A DNA stretch of 64,000 nt from an uncultured Caldilineaceae bacterium (GCA_958295915.1 OY282381.1:3370722-3434721), one strand, 5' to 3'; shown: positions 25,703-35,108, counted from the stretch's first letter. Notes: generated by a model from the sequence alone, not told the origin. Made by a program: numbers and translations.

Positions 25703-26017
25703 TCCTACCAGTTCAACACCGGCAAGGCGCTCATGCCTTATCTGTTGCCCAGTGGTTGGGAACGGAGTAAAATGGCCTGCATCTTCCATTCGGCCTTCCC
25801 CTCAGTAGGGGCAATTTGAATGCCCAGCGGTTTTGGCTTTTGTTCCTTTCGCGCGCGCGAAAAGAGAAGTGAGAGGTATTCTCTCTCCCCTCGCCTTTGC
25901 GCATGGGTCCATTGTATCCCGGCGCAGTGTCTGTTCAAAACGGGGGCCACGGCTCGCATAGCTTATTGATGGATGGCCGATCGAAGTGGTCAGTAACTGC
26001 CAGCCACTGTAGTGAAA
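25703..26017. other. Divergent gap with repeat C and hairpin repeats
   Basis: No gene seen. It holds repeat C (25804-25859), then the GTGAGAG/CTCTC hairpin copy near 25870-25890. A promoter for the CHAT gene is expected, but none is convincing. Confidence 0.6.
25804..25859 (+). repeat. Repeat family C, left part
   Basis: Matches the first ~56 bases of the family and then changes to a GCGCGCGCGA run. Confidence 0.75.
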
Positions 26018-27436
26018 ATGATGCGCGATTGCCAGTATACGAATTTCGACATTACCATCAGCGGAGACAAGCCGCCCTATGCAGTTTCGGCATCCTATCG
26101 GGGGCTGAGCGGCGCCTCCACTTTCAATCATGATGCCCTCTACCCTGTCTGGCAGGAGCATCTGGCCCTGCTGGGCGACCCCTACGCAAATCAGGGAGAG
26201 GAGCTTCTGGCGGAAATCGGCAGCCGACTCTTCTCTGAGCTGTTCCGAGAAGATGTGCGGGATCTTTGGAATCAGGCCCGCAGCGACTTGGATGACGGCG
26301 GACGCCTGCGTTTGCGGCTCATTTTGCGTCCGCCGGCGGTCGCGGCCCTGCCCTGGGAGACGCTGCACGACCCCCTTCGCAATCAGTCCTTTGGAGCTGA
26401 TGCCACTGTCTCCCTCGTCCGCACGCAGAACCTGGTAAACTATGTGGCCCGCCCCAGGTCCCTGGAGGCGACCCTGCCGCTTACGGTTCTGTTGGTGGCG
26501 GTCGAAACACCGGACGATCTGAACCTGCAAAAGGAGAGTGGGCAGATCCGATCGGTGGTCGAGGGCCTGCCGCCTGGTCGCATGAAGCTGGAACTGCTGG
26601 AGGGACGGGTCACCATTCAACAGATCCAGGAGCGGCTGCTGGCAACCAGACCGGACATCCTGCACATCATCGGCCACGGCAATGAAAACGGTCTGCTGCT
26701 ATGGACGGACATAGCCCCTGTGTTGGTCTCTGCGGCCTCCCTGCGCGCCGTGTTGCAGCAGGCGGAGACGGTGAAGCTGGTTTTTCTGAACGCCTGTCTG
26801 GCTGGACAGGTGGATAGCACACGCCCTTTTGCCGGCATCGCCCACCAGCTACTTCAGAGCGGTCTGCCAGCGGTCATTGCCATGCACTATGAGATCCTGG
26901 ATGCGTCCGCCGTGGCCTTTGCCGGATTCGTCTACGAGTCTCTGGTGACCGGCCCCTGCCACGGCTACATTGACGCCGCGGTCAGTATCGCCCGTAACAA
27001 TTTGTACATCAACGATCCGAACCGAGTAGATTACGCCACGCCCATCCTCTGGCTCAATGCGGAGGATGGGCGCATTTTGCCCGATTCGGCATTCCCGCCA
27101 GTTCAATCTCTCCCATCTGCCGGGCATAGCGCGCAGGCCGAATCCTTCCATTTTGTTCCCCCACGACCGCAGATCGAGTTCAGGCTGAACGAAAAGGAGA
27201 AGTGGTACCAGTCCTTGCCAGAAGCGATTGCTGATCCCCATCTGCAGTTTGAATACAAACGTCGCCGCCGGATTATCGGACTGTTGCTGAGAATACTGTG
27301 GCACGCGGTAGAGGAGCAGGAAAAGGGTAAAGTCATTGACGTGCGGGCGGTATGGAGGCGCTTGGAAACTTTCGAAGAGGAAAGACGCCACATCCAGAAT
27401 ATTCTTGACTATTTCGTGAACAGTTCGCATGGCTAG
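26018..27436 (+). CDS. CHAT-domain (caspase-like) protein
   Basis: Caspase-HetF-associated protease domain protein, family known from signalling and defence contexts. The N-terminal ~130 residues contain a PWETLHDP lead-in. The catalytic dyad candidates are His in ILHIIGHGNENG (near residue 220) and Cys in LVFLNACLAGQV (near 260). The C-terminal ~120 residues are helical and charged (QFEYKRRRRIIG, EEQEKGK). Between domain end and tail is PDSAFPPVQSLPSAG; its DNA at about 27087-27106 matches the reverse complement of the family A end. It is not in an operon with a recognised sensor or substrate. The next gene starts 69 bp downstream. Confidence 0.8.
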   Translation: MMRDCQYTNFDITISGDKPPYAVSASYRGLSGASTFNHDALYPVWQEHLALLGDPYANQGEELLAEIGSRLFSELFREDVRDLWNQARSDLDDGGRLRLRLILRPPAVAALPWETLHDPLRNQSFGADATVSLVRTQNLVNYVARPRSLEATLPLTVLLVAVETPDDLNLQKESGQIRSVVEGLPPGRMKLELLEGRVTIQQIQERLLATRPDILHIIGHGNENGLLLWTDIAPVLVSAASLRAVLQQAETVKLVFLNACLAGQVDSTRPFAGIAHQLLQSGLPAVIAMHYEILDASAVAFAGFVYESLVTGPCHGYIDAAVSIARNNLYINDPNRVDYATPILWLNAEDGRILPDSAFPPVQSLPSAGHSAQAESFHFVPPRPQIEFRLNEKEKWYQSLPEAIADPHLQFEYKRRRRIIGLLLRILWHAVEEQEKGKVIDVRAVWRRLETFEEERRHIQNILDYFVNSSHG

Positions 27437-27505
27437 GTGTCAATACCAAACCATGCAAACTGTAGATTCTCATTCAGTCCAACACCTGAAGGGCGCTCAT
27501 GCCCC

Positions 27506-30223
27506 ATGCCGTGGCGCAGACCAGCCCAGCAGACAGCTCTGATTCGCCTCGTCTGCCTCTACGCCATCCTCTCCTATCTGGGCGTGGAGATCGCCATAAC
27601 TCTGCAGGAGATTCGGGAGAACGACCGGACAGTTGACGGCAGCGCATACGCGCCGCTGGATGCCCCTGCTGCGCAGATCCCGTTCCTCGGCGTCACTGTA
27701 GCCCTGGAACAGTACAACGACCCGCGCCAACGCCAGCAAGCGCTGCGGCGTCTGCGCCGCGCCGGTTTCGGCTGGGTGCGTCAGCGTGTTGACTGGAGCT
27801 GGATAGAACCTCAGCCGGCAGCATTCCAGTGGGAATGGACCGACGGCGTTCTGACTGACATTGCCGCCGCCGGACTGGCGCCAGTGGTGGTGTTGGACGG
27901 CAGCCCGGCCTGGGCCAGAGAAGGCAAGGACCGCCCCCCGCAGGACAACCCACTGGCGCCCCCCGAGACGCCGGAAACCTATGCCCGCTTTGCCGCCGCT
28001 TTTGCCGACCGCTATCAGGCTACAGTCCGTTTCTATCAGATCTGGGATGAGCCGAACATTGCGCCCCACTGGGGCAATCGACTCATCGATCCGGTCGGCT
28101 ATGCCCGGCTACTGCGCGCGGCCGCCATCGCTGTGCGGGCCGCTGACCCGGACGCGGTAATCCTGGCCGCGGCCCTGGCCCCCACCCGGGATCGAGGCCA
28201 TACAGCTATCGATGAGGGGTATTTTTTGCAGCGCCTCTACGCGGCCAACGCCGGGCCATACTTCGATGCCGTTCTGGTGCAGCCGTTCGGTTTCGGAACC
28301 GGGCCAGACGATCGGCGCAGCCGGTCGGAGGCGCTGAATTTTCGGCGGGCGGCGTGGGTCCGGCGGGTGATGGTCGCGGCCGGCGATGGGCAAACGCCGG
28401 TCTGGGCCGTGCGATTCGGATGGAATCGACAGGCGAACGACCTGTGGAAGGCAGTTTCGCCTGCCAATCAGCTGCGCTTTACTCAGGAAGCGATTCAGCA
28501 TGCGCAGGCAAACTGGCCGTGGCTGACAGCCATGGGCTGGGCTGTGGACCGGCCCAACGCGCCGCTCTCGGACCCCCTATGGGGCTTTTCGCTCATCGCC
28601 GCGGATGGTCGACAGCACCCGCTGCTGTCCGTTTTTTCTTATCCGACATTCCCGCCGCTAGGGACGCCCCTCGTGGGTGCCCACAGGGTCGGCGCACAGG
28701 CCAGCCCCTACTCTCCTGTTCTCTCTCTCCTCGCCTTGCTGCTTGCCGGCTGGATCGTCCTGTGGTGGGGAGCGATCACGGCCCGCTCCCTGCCTCTGGC
28801 GCAATGGCAGGCCGCCTACCGCCGCTGGCCACAAGCCCGCAAACTCGGCGCCTGGGCGCTCCTCTTCTTCATCTATTATCTGGCTGGCTGGCCACCGCTG
28901 ATCGTCCTCTGCTGGCTTGTGGCTGCCTTTCTCATCGCCGCCGAGCCGCTTGCAGGGCTGATGATCGCGGCAGCGACCCTGCCCTTTCATTTTCAGCACA
29001 AGGAACTGCGACTTGTGGGCGCTGTCTGGGCAGTGCCACCGGCCCAGGCCGCTTTATTGGCCACACTGCCGGCGCTGGCGCAGCGCGCCATCCGCATTCG
29101 GCTGTGGCGGATGTGGAATATCACCCTTCGGATCAGACGCGCGCGCAACCCCATCACCAAGACACCCTCTGGTCTACGGGGCGCCCTCTGGGCCACGCAA
29201 TACGTAAATTGCTTGGCGCTGGCCTGGGTCGCCATCAGCCTTCTGACCGGCCTCAACGTCTGGCACTGGCCAGGCTTTGCGCTTGGATTCTGGGAGCTGG
29301 CGCTGACGCCAACTCTGTTGTACGCAGGAATTCGGTTGTTTGCCGCCGAGCCATGTCAGCAGCGAGCCTTGCTGAAGGCGCTCTGTATTGGCGGCGTTCT
29401 CGCAGCTGGACTGGGGCTCATCGACTGGCTGAGTGGCGGCGGCGTCTCTGTGGACGGTGTGCGCCGACTGATGGGGGTGTTCTTTTCGCCCAATCAGACG
29501 GCCCTCTATCTGCTGCGCACACTTTTTATCGGCGTGGGTCTGTCGCATAGCGTATTCATCTGCGGGCTGGCAGCGCGCCGGCTCTGGTGGCTGCTGGGCT
29601 GTCTGCTGGTGGCCGTCGCCTTGCTGCTGACCTCCAGTCGGGGGGCCGTCTTGCTTGGTCTGCCGGCCGGAGCCCTGGTTATGGCTGTGGCAGCGCGGGG
29701 GCGCCCTCTGGCCTATAAACGTTTCCGCAGTTGGCTGCCCCTGATTGGTCTGTTAGCCGTGGTGGTCGGCTTGCTACTGATTGTATTCTATGGCGAGCGA
29801 CTGCTGAACGTCGAGACCCTACGCATCCGTCTTGCGATCTGGCAGAACGCCTTGAGCCTGTGGGCGCATTTTCCTCTGTTGGGTGTGGGGCCGGGTGGAT
29901 TCTTCTGGAACTATCCGGCCTTTCTGCAGCCCTCGGCAACGTCTGATCCGAATCTACTGCATCCCCACTCCGTCTGGCTGGAGTACGCAACCGGCTGGGG
30001 CGGAGCCGGGCTGGTGTGGCTGGGCGCGCTGCTCGGTTGGTTGTTTTATGTCCTGAGATGTTCTTGGCGCAGGCACTGCTCGCGGCTTCAGATCGGTTTG
30101 CTGGCGGCGTTGTGTGCCGGGCTGGCACACGCGCAGGTGGATGCGTTCGCTGCTCTGCCGGAGTTGGCCGCCTGGAATTTTGTGGCGTTGGCCCTCCTGC
30201 GGGCGCCAGGAAACGATAGCTGA
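27506..30223 (+). CDS. Fusion: glycoside-hydrolase-like domain + O-antigen ligase-like membrane domain
   Basis: A 905-residue membrane protein. After one N-terminal helix, residues ~50-385 form a (beta/alpha)8 glycosidase-like domain. WDEPNIAPHWGN carries the acid/base-type Glu of clan GH-A enzymes. A Pro/Gly-rich repeat-derived linker (FSYPTFPPLGTP.. AHRVGAQASP) follows. The C-terminal half has about twelve membrane helices and ends in a WzyC/O-antigen-ligase-like part with a GVGPGGFFWNYPAFL..HPHSVWLEYATGWG motif. It could trim and polymerise or ligate surface polysaccharide. The start is ATG at 27506; a GTG at 27437 is also in frame but lies in poorly conserved sequence. Catalysis of either half is unproven. 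Confidence 0.7.
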   Translation: MPWRRPAQQTALIRLVCLYAILSYLGVEIAITLQEIRENDRTVDGSAYAPLDAPAAQIPFLGVTVALEQYNDPRQRQQALRRLRRAGFGWVRQRVDWSWIEPQPAAFQWEWTDGVLTDIAAAGLAPVVVLDGSPAWAREGKDRPPQDNPLAPPETPETYARFAAAFADRYQATVRFYQIWDEPNIAPHWGNRLIDPVGYARLLRAAAIAVRAADPDAVILAAALAPTRDRGHTAIDEGYFLQRLYAANAGPYFDAVLVQPFGFGTGPDDRRSRSEALNFRRAAWVRRVMVAAGDGQTPVWAVRFGWNRQANDLWKAVSPANQLRFTQEAIQHAQANWPWLTAMGWAVDRPNAPLSDPLWGFSLIAADGRQHPLLSVFSYPTFPPLGTPLVGAHRVGAQASPYSPVLSLLALLLAGWIVLWWGAITARSLPLAQWQAAYRRWPQARKLGAWALLFFIYYLAGWPPLIVLCWLVAAFLIAAEPLAGLMIAAATLPFHFQHKELRLVGAVWAVPPAQAALLATLPALAQRAIRIRLWRMWNITLRIRRARNPITKTPSGLRGALWATQYVNCLALAWVAISLLTGLNVWHWPGFALGFWELALTPTLLYAGIRLFAAEPCQQRALLKALCIGGVLAAGLGLIDWLSGGGVSVDGVRRLMGVFFSPNQTALYLLRTLFIGVGLSHSVFICGLAARRLWWLLGCLLVAVALLLTSSRGAVLLGLPAGALVMAVAARGRPLAYKRFRSWLPLIGLLAVVVGLLLIVFYGERLLNVETLRIRLAIWQNALSLWAHFPLLGVGPGGFFWNYPAFLQPSATSDPNLLHPHSVWLEYATGWGGAGLVWLGALLGWLFYVLRCSWRRHCSRLQIGLLAALCAGLAHAQVDAFAALPELAAWNFVALALLRAPGNDS
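28640..28715. repeat. Repeat-derived segment joining the two domains
   Basis: A GACATTCCCGCCGCTAGGG piece resembles the family A end joined to a GGGACG...GTGGGTGCCC run. It sits exactly between the glycosidase-like and ligase-like domains. Confidence 0.5.
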
Positions 30224-30616
30224 CGAGCCGCCACCGTTCTATTTCTGGGGGTTCGTGGCCCAGATGCGCATTGCCTAGCCAGCCGAACCCAGTAGGGGCA
30301 ACCACAAGGGTTGCCCAGGGCAGGCACAAGACGCCGACCCTACGAAAAGGAACGCAATGTGTCGCCAGGACGCGGAGACACAAAGGAAAATCAGGGAATT
30401 CATTGCGTCCCTGCGGCTCTGCGTCTTTGCGTTGCATTCATCCTGCCAGAGGTGAGCCAGAAACTCACCCCCATCCTGGGTCGCGCCCTTATCATTTTAA
30501 CGGCTTGACCCGAGAAAAAAATTAACGTATAAATCTAAACGTATAAATCTATCTGTGTGGACGATAGAACGTGGCGCACAATCAGGCGGCGCCACTACAG
30601 CAAAGGAGGAGTCACA
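30224..30616. other. Gap with intergenic repeats before the PhyH gene
   Basis: No gene seen. From 30290 come the GTAGGGGCAACC hairpin repeat, the family E element (30349-30436), and the GAGGTGAGCCAGAAACTCAC piece shared with ~1898. A directly repeated AACGTATAAATCTA lies at 30524-30551 and may bear the promoter of the PhyH gene. Confidence 0.55.
30524..30551 (+). promoter_or_regulatory. Directly repeated AACGTATAAATCTA
   Basis: Two adjacent copies of the 14-mer, AT-rich in GC-rich DNA, about 70 bp ahead of the PhyH gene. They could be an operator or -10 region; no -35 partner is firm. Confidence 0.35.
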
Positions 30617-31459
30617 ATGGAAACAACGCGACTCACGCACCAGCAGTTGGCTTTCTTCAATACGTTCGGCTATCTGTACTTTCCAGGGCTGTTGGCGGAC
30701 TGCGTCGACAAGATCATCGAGGAATTCGAACTCATCTGGGCCGCTCACGGTGGCGGTCACCACGGGCAGACGCACGACGGCCAACAACGTTCCTGCATCC
30801 TTCCCTTCCCCGACCGGAGCGAGTATCTCAGTTCTCTGCTGGATGACCCGCGCATCCACGACATTGCCGCCAGTATTTGCGGCGATGATTTTAACTACAC
30901 CAGTGGCGATGGGAATTTCTATGCCGGCGACACCCGCTGGCACTCCGACGGCTACCAGGCTGGCCGCATCCTGAGCATCAAAATTGCCTTCTACCTCGAC
31001 CCGCTGACCCGGGACAGCGGCGCATTGCGCGTGATCCCCGGCAGCCATCGCGTCGGTGACGCCTTTGCCGATGCCGTGGAGCGCGAGATTCGGGAAAGTG
31101 GCAAGATATGGGGGCTGAAGGGGCATCAGGCGCCGGCCATGATCCTGGAGACCACCCCCGGCGACATTGTTGTTTTCAACCACAACCTCAAACACGCCGC
31201 ATTCGGCGGATCAGAACGCCGGCGCATGTACACCATGAACTTCTCGCGTCGCTATCCCGAGGATCGACTCGAAGAGTTGCGCGCCGTTCTCGGCCGGGAG
31301 GCGCGCTTCTGGATCGACCGCATCCACGGGGAAGCTATGATCCGCACCGCAGGGCCGGAGCGGATGGTGCATCTGGAGCAGGTCATGGCCAACGATACCC
31401 ACCTGGCTGAGCTGACCCGCGAGCTCAAGAAGACGATGAAGGAGCCGGCGCGCGGCTGA
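30617..31459 (+). CDS. Phytanoyl-CoA dioxygenase (PhyH) family protein
   Basis: Fe(II)/2-oxoglutarate-dependent hydroxylase; substrate unknown, as PhyH members act on lipids, phosphonates, ectoine precursors and others. The facial triad is WHSDG (His, Asp) and FNHNLKHAAFGG (His), with the 2-oxoglutarate-binding Arg in ERRRMYTMNF. It opens with LAFFNTFGYLYFPGL. The start is clear: AAAGGAGG lies seven bases ahead of the ATG. 280 residues. Two relatives in this window (31544, 53214) share the FGYLYFPGL or FGFVVMRQ opening and the same triad spacing. It faces the 31544 gene convergently. Confidence 0.87.
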   Translation: METTRLTHQQLAFFNTFGYLYFPGLLADCVDKIIEEFELIWAAHGGGHHGQTHDGQQRSCILPFPDRSEYLSSLLDDPRIHDIAASICGDDFNYTSGDGNFYAGDTRWHSDGYQAGRILSIKIAFYLDPLTRDSGALRVIPGSHRVGDAFADAVEREIRESGKIWGLKGHQAPAMILETTPGDIVVFNHNLKHAAFGGSERRRMYTMNFSRRYPEDRLEELRAVLGREARFWIDRIHGEAMIRTAGPERMVHLEQVMANDTHLAELTRELKKTMKEPARG

Positions 31460-31543
31460 TAGAAGCGATTGTATCTTCGCCGGCGTCCGCGCGGCGAACA
31501 CCCAAGCCCGACCACGCCTGTTTTGATTGTGTCTGACCGAACG

Positions 31544-32356
31544 CTACCCGCGTGCCGGCTCCGCCATCTCCGCGCGCGCTTTGGCCGCCAACGCCGGGAG
31601 ATGGCTTTCATGTTCCATCACCTGTTGCAGATGACGCATCCGCGTGGGTGACGCGGTTCGGCGCATGATCTCAGAGTGCATCTGTTCTTTCCAGAAGCGA
31701 GCGCCACCGGCGACAAAGTTCTCTAACTCTTGGATCTCTTCAGGAGTGTTGCAGCGGGCACAGCAGTTGATGGTAAACATGCGCCGCGCTGCGCTACCGC
31801 CGAATGAGGCGTGCATCAGATTATGGTTGAAGGCCACCACATCCCCTGGTTGTGTCTCTAAAGCCACATGCGGCACCATCTCCTGCGAGATGCCCCAGAG
31901 CGCTTCGGCGTCTCGGGCCTGACGGGCCGGCCAGTCCTGTAAATCCACCTGATGAGAGCCAGGGATCACCCGCAGACAGCCCGTATTGGCCGACAGGGGA
32001 TCAAGATAGAAGGCCACCTTCAGATATCGACCGATCAAGTGAAAGCCATCGCTATGCCAGCGGGTATCGCCCGTGTAATAGTTGCCATCACCACCGAGGT
32101 AGTTGAAGTCATCACCCAAGATGCTGGCGATCAGTCTGTCAACCTTGGGGTGATCCAGAAGTGTGCAAAGGCGCTCTCGCTGGTCGATGAAAGGCACGAT
32201 ACAAGACCGTTGTGTGCCATCATGCACTTGGCCACTGGCGGCAAAGATGGCTTCAAATTCTTCGGTAATCCAGCCAATCTCCTCTTTCACCAGACCTGGG
32301 AAATAGAGATAGCCAAAGGCTTCAAAAAAGTGGATTTGTTGAGGGCTAAGCTTCAT
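31544..32356 (-). CDS. Phytanoyl-CoA dioxygenase (PhyH) family protein
   Basis: Close paralogue of the 30617 protein, pointing the other way. Triad: TRWHSDGF (His, Asp), FNHNLMHASFGG (His), and 2-oxoglutarate Arg in ARRMFTIN. The N-terminal FFEAFGYLYFPGLV block and the DDFNYLGGDGNYYTGDTRWH loop are near the same as in its neighbour. 270 residues, normal. It lies 50 bp upstream of the LLM oxidoreductase on the strand direction reversed to 30617, so it may be transcribed last from the minus-strand run that includes 32406-36678. Confidence 0.87.
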   Translation of the reverse strand: MKLSPQQIHFFEAFGYLYFPGLVKEEIGWITEEFEAIFAASGQVHDGTQRSCIVPFIDQRERLCTLLDHPKVDRLIASILGDDFNYLGGDGNYYTGDTRWHSDGFHLIGRYLKVAFYLDPLSANTGCLRVIPGSHQVDLQDWPARQARDAEALWGISQEMVPHVALETQPGDVVAFNHNLMHASFGGSAARRMFTINCCARCNTPEEIQELENFVAGGARFWKEQMHSEIMRRTASPTRMRHLQQVMEHESHLPALAAKARAEMAEPARG

Positions 32357-32405
32357 ATCAGTCTCCTCAGTGATCAGTGGCTAGTGGTCAGTGACAGCGG
32401 TGTAC

Positions 32406-33521
32406 TTAGCCACGATTGGCTCCCGTCACCGCTTTGTTCAGCGCCGGCATAAGCTCGGTGGCGAACAGCTCAAGATTACGCAGCCAACTCGCCTTGTCGT
32501 CCCAGTCGAAGCCCATCAGCACCAATGTGCCGAAGGGTCCGCACTCGTCTATCAGCGCCAGCAACCGTGTAAGCGTATACTCCACGTCGCCAGCGATGAT
32601 CTGTTCGGACAACCAGAAGTCCATGTCGCAGTCCGAGTTCGGCATGGCGAGATCCCGCTTCAGAACGTCCCTGCCGAGGCTCGCATCCAGGACACCGGCG
32701 ATGTACTGAAAATTTTGCCCTACCGAATTCGTGCGGACGCGCTCGACAGCCTCTTTGGTCGTATCGGCCAGAAAAATAGCGCGGGCCACTCTCCAGTCGG
32801 CTCTATCCGGCTTGCGTCCCGCTTCCAGCGCGCTGCGCGCGTAGGTTTCCCAGTTGTCTGCCAGGACGTTACCGGCTGCCAGCGCAGCGGAAAACGGGGC
32901 GAATCCGTACTTTCCCGCTACCTGAAGGCTGTACGAATTGCGACTTATACCCGGCATGAGGATGGGTGGATGGGGCTGCTGCAGAGGTTTGTGTATGAAG
33001 CCGATCTGGCTCTCCTCATTGACGTGCTCTTTGAGCGCGAACTGCCAGAACTGGCCGTTGTGCTCGTACGGTGGATCTGATGACCATAGCTTCAGGATGA
33101 CGTCGATCGCCTCTACCGTCATCGCGCCGCCTTGTTTCGGCTCCAGGCCGTAGAGTTCGTAATCTGAGATCACGCCGCTAGGCCCGAAGCAGAGATTGAG
33201 CCGGCCTTTTGAGAGGTGATCGAGAAAAGCGAGGCGAGTGGCCACATAGGCGGGATGATGCAGGTTGACGCAGATCGGCGCCGGACCGAGGCGAATGCGT
33301 TCCGTCTCGCCCAGAACGCGTCCAATAAAGACCTCTGGCACGACAACAGTCTCGTACTTCATGGTATGATGTTCGCCAATCCAGAACTCATCGAAGCCGA
33401 GCGCCTCGGCCCGGATGGCAAGCTCAATGTCCTCGTCGTAGCACTGAGCCAACGGTTTATTCAGTGGATGGAAAGGCATAATGAATATGCCGGACTTGAT
33501 TGGTTGTCCGTTGGTGGTCAT
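32406..33521 (-). CDS. LLM-class flavin-dependent oxidoreductase
   Basis: Luciferase-like monooxygenase, FMN-type. The N-terminal GFDEFWIGEHH signature is intact, as are NLHHPAYVATRLAFLDHLSKGRL and FGPSGVISDYELYG. 371 residues from the ATG at 33521, which has AGGAA upstream. The C-terminal lid ends in LNKAVTGANRG. A 52-base stretch of this gene (about 33198-33250) also occurs on the other strand at the 5' end of the OppD-like gene at 47710-47762. It may act with the PhyH and glycosidase-like neighbours on one substrate. Confidence 0.87.
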   Translation of the reverse strand: MTTNGQPIKSGIFIMPFHPLNKPLAQCYDEDIELAIRAEALGFDEFWIGEHHTMKYETVVVPEVFIGRVLGETERIRLGPAPICVNLHHPAYVATRLAFLDHLSKGRLNLCFGPSGVISDYELYGLEPKQGGAMTVEAIDVILKLWSSDPPYEHNGQFWQFALKEHVNEESQIGFIHKPLQQPHPPILMPGISRNSYSLQVAGKYGFAPFSAALAAGNVLADNWETYARSALEAGRKPDRADWRVARAIFLADTTKEAVERVRTNSVGQNFQYIAGVLDASLGRDVLKRDLAMPNSDCDMDFWLSEQIIAGDVEYTLTRLLALIDECGPFGTLVLMGFDWDDKASWLRNLELFATELMPALNKAVTGANRG

Positions 33522-33561
33522 GAAATCATTTCCTGTCAAATGGCTATTGGACGAAAATCGT

Positions 33562-33590
33562 TGCGTCTCTGCGTCTCTGCGTTGTTCAGT
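33562..33590. repeat. Family E fragment
   Basis: GTTGCGTCTCTGCGTCTCTG then CGTTG, half of the palindromic element seen fully at 30349-30436. Confidence 0.55.
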
Positions 33591-33593
33591 TGT

Positions 33594-35108
33594 TCACTCC
33601 GCAGTTCTGATGCGGAAACTGTAGAGTTGAGTGTTGTCTAAATGAAAGCGCAGACGCAAGGGTTGGCCCGCCGGCAACCGCTCATGCTCAGACCAGCGCA
33701 CGACATGACGCACACTATCCGAACGGAATTCAGCGCACTCCTGGCGTGAAAAACCGGGGTGGGTCTCGCCGTTGGCAGACAGTACTTCAACAGCCAGACT
33801 GCCTTCTGAGGCATCAGCATTGACCTCAAGCTGACCAGCGGATCGAACGCTGGACCCTCCCATCGGATTGAGCGCAACCGTCTCGACGACCCCCTCGAAA
33901 TGCCCAGCGTCCAGAGAAACAAAGCCATCCAGTCGCCACACAGCGCGCGCGATGGTCGCTGTCTTCGGTGGCATGGGCCCGCCGTGCATGGTGTTTATGG
34001 CAGTGTAGTAATGCCAGACTTCGTCATTGTGGATCACAGGCCGGTCGGCTGCGCAGAGGATGCAGCCGGCGTCGAAACTGCCCGCTTTACCGCGCGGAAT
34101 GATTGGCGATCGATCGGCGAAACGCGCCCACGTGCGCCCGTCACGGCTATGCGCCAACTGGGCCTCAATCGGTCCGTCCCAAGGGCTCTGCTCGCTGCCC
34201 ACTGCGCCTCTGCTCGAAAGAGGCGCAGTGCCATCCTCCTGCCCCCGGACATCTTTGACAACGTTGAACACGGGCAGGAAGCCGAGGAACTGCCGGCCAT
34301 ACACAAAGCCCGACATACCGTAAAATTCAGTCCGCTGTTCGGGGTCCTGGACCCAAGTATCGTCCTGCTCGTCTGAAATGATGATCAGTTCGGGATCGGA
34401 CCATGCCAGAAAGTCCGAACTCGTGGCGACGGCGATAAGACGCCGCCTGTGCCCGCCTACCTCCCCCCAGCGTCGGTGAAAGGCGAAGTACTCACCCTCA
34501 TGGGGTGCGTGCGCAACCGTGATCGCCTCCAGGGTTTCGTCCGAGTTCATCAGAACCGGATTGACGGGATATTCGTTCCAGACCAGACCATCGGCGGAAT
34601 GGGCGACCCAGTAGCCAAACTGTTCCTGGGTCCAGTCCCAGCCGGCCATCTTGTAACGCTCAGCTGGATCTGCCGCTTCATCAATGATGACAGTGGGGCT
34701 GTGTTTATCGAAGATGAGGATGTTGTTCTCCCGCGAGCCATCGAATTCATGCAGACCCAGATTCGGCTTTTCCCAGTGGATGCCGTCCTCGGAGGTGGCA
34801 TAGAGAATCAGGTCCCCTTGCCGTTCACGCAGGCCCGGGGCGCGATGATTCTGCCCGCGGCCCAGACGCGCGAGATACCACATGCGAAATCGCTGGACAT
34901 CCGGGTCGTAGTGAACCGTTCCATAGATGTACACCCTGTTCCCTTCCCAGGGGCGGTCCGGCACGAGCGCCGGCTGATCCAGCTTGCGCGCCGGGTGGAG
35001 CGTGCGCACTACACCGCGCTTTGCGCTGACGATCGCATCATCGACGAAGAGCTGTGTTTCCGAACCAATGGAAAGCGCCTTCTCATTTTCAATATCCTGA
35101 TACCCCAT
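33594..35108 (-). CDS. Five-bladed-propeller glycosidase-like protein (paralogue A)
   Basis: 504 residues. N-terminal beta propeller like GH32/43/62-type families, with repeated blades (FRMWYLARLG, ILYATSEDGIHWEKPNLG, YWVAHSADGLVWNEYPVNP, EYFAFHRRWGEVGG, YGRQFLGFLP), and a C-terminal beta-sandwich tail (SVRHVVRWSEHERLPAGQPLRLRFHL). The substrate is unknown; no signal peptide is seen. It is closely related to the protein at 43651. Residues around GTAPLSSRGAVGSEQS lie where the two differ; the DNA at 34200-34230 is a 12-bp-arm hairpin of family D. The start at 35108 has AGGAGG nine bases upstream. A four-base gap separates it from the 35113 gene. Confidence 0.7.
   Translation of the reverse strand: MGYQDIENEKALSIGSETQLFVDDAIVSAKRGVVRTLHPARKLDQPALVPDRPWEGNRVYIYGTVHYDPDVQRFRMWYLARLGRGQNHRAPGLRERQGDLILYATSEDGIHWEKPNLGLHEFDGSRENNILIFDKHSPTVIIDEAADPAERYKMAGWDWTQEQFGYWVAHSADGLVWNEYPVNPVLMNSDETLEAITVAHAPHEGEYFAFHRRWGEVGGHRRRLIAVATSSDFLAWSDPELIIISDEQDDTWVQDPEQRTEFYGMSGFVYGRQFLGFLPVFNVVKDVRGQEDGTAPLSSRGAVGSEQSPWDGPIEAQLAHSRDGRTWARFADRSPIIPRGKAGSFDAGCILCAADRPVIHNDEVWHYYTAINTMHGGPMPPKTATIARAVWRLDGFVSLDAGHFEGVVETVALNPMGGSSVRSAGQLEVNADASEGSLAVEVLSANGETHPGFSRQECAEFRSDSVRHVVRWSEHERLPAGQPLRLRFHLDNTQLYSFRIRTAE
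34200..34230. repeat. Repeat family D hairpin inside paralogue A
   Basis: Perfect 12-bp arms CACTGCGCCTCT and AGAGGCGCAGTG with loop GCTCGAA, in frame in the coding sequence. Confidence 0.75.

Noticed and set aside
28354..29550. A 398-codon open frame overlapping the fusion gene in another frame
   Set aside because: The translation is rich in Arg, Pro and Ala without motif. The overlapping frame has membrane helices and the glycosidase motif.
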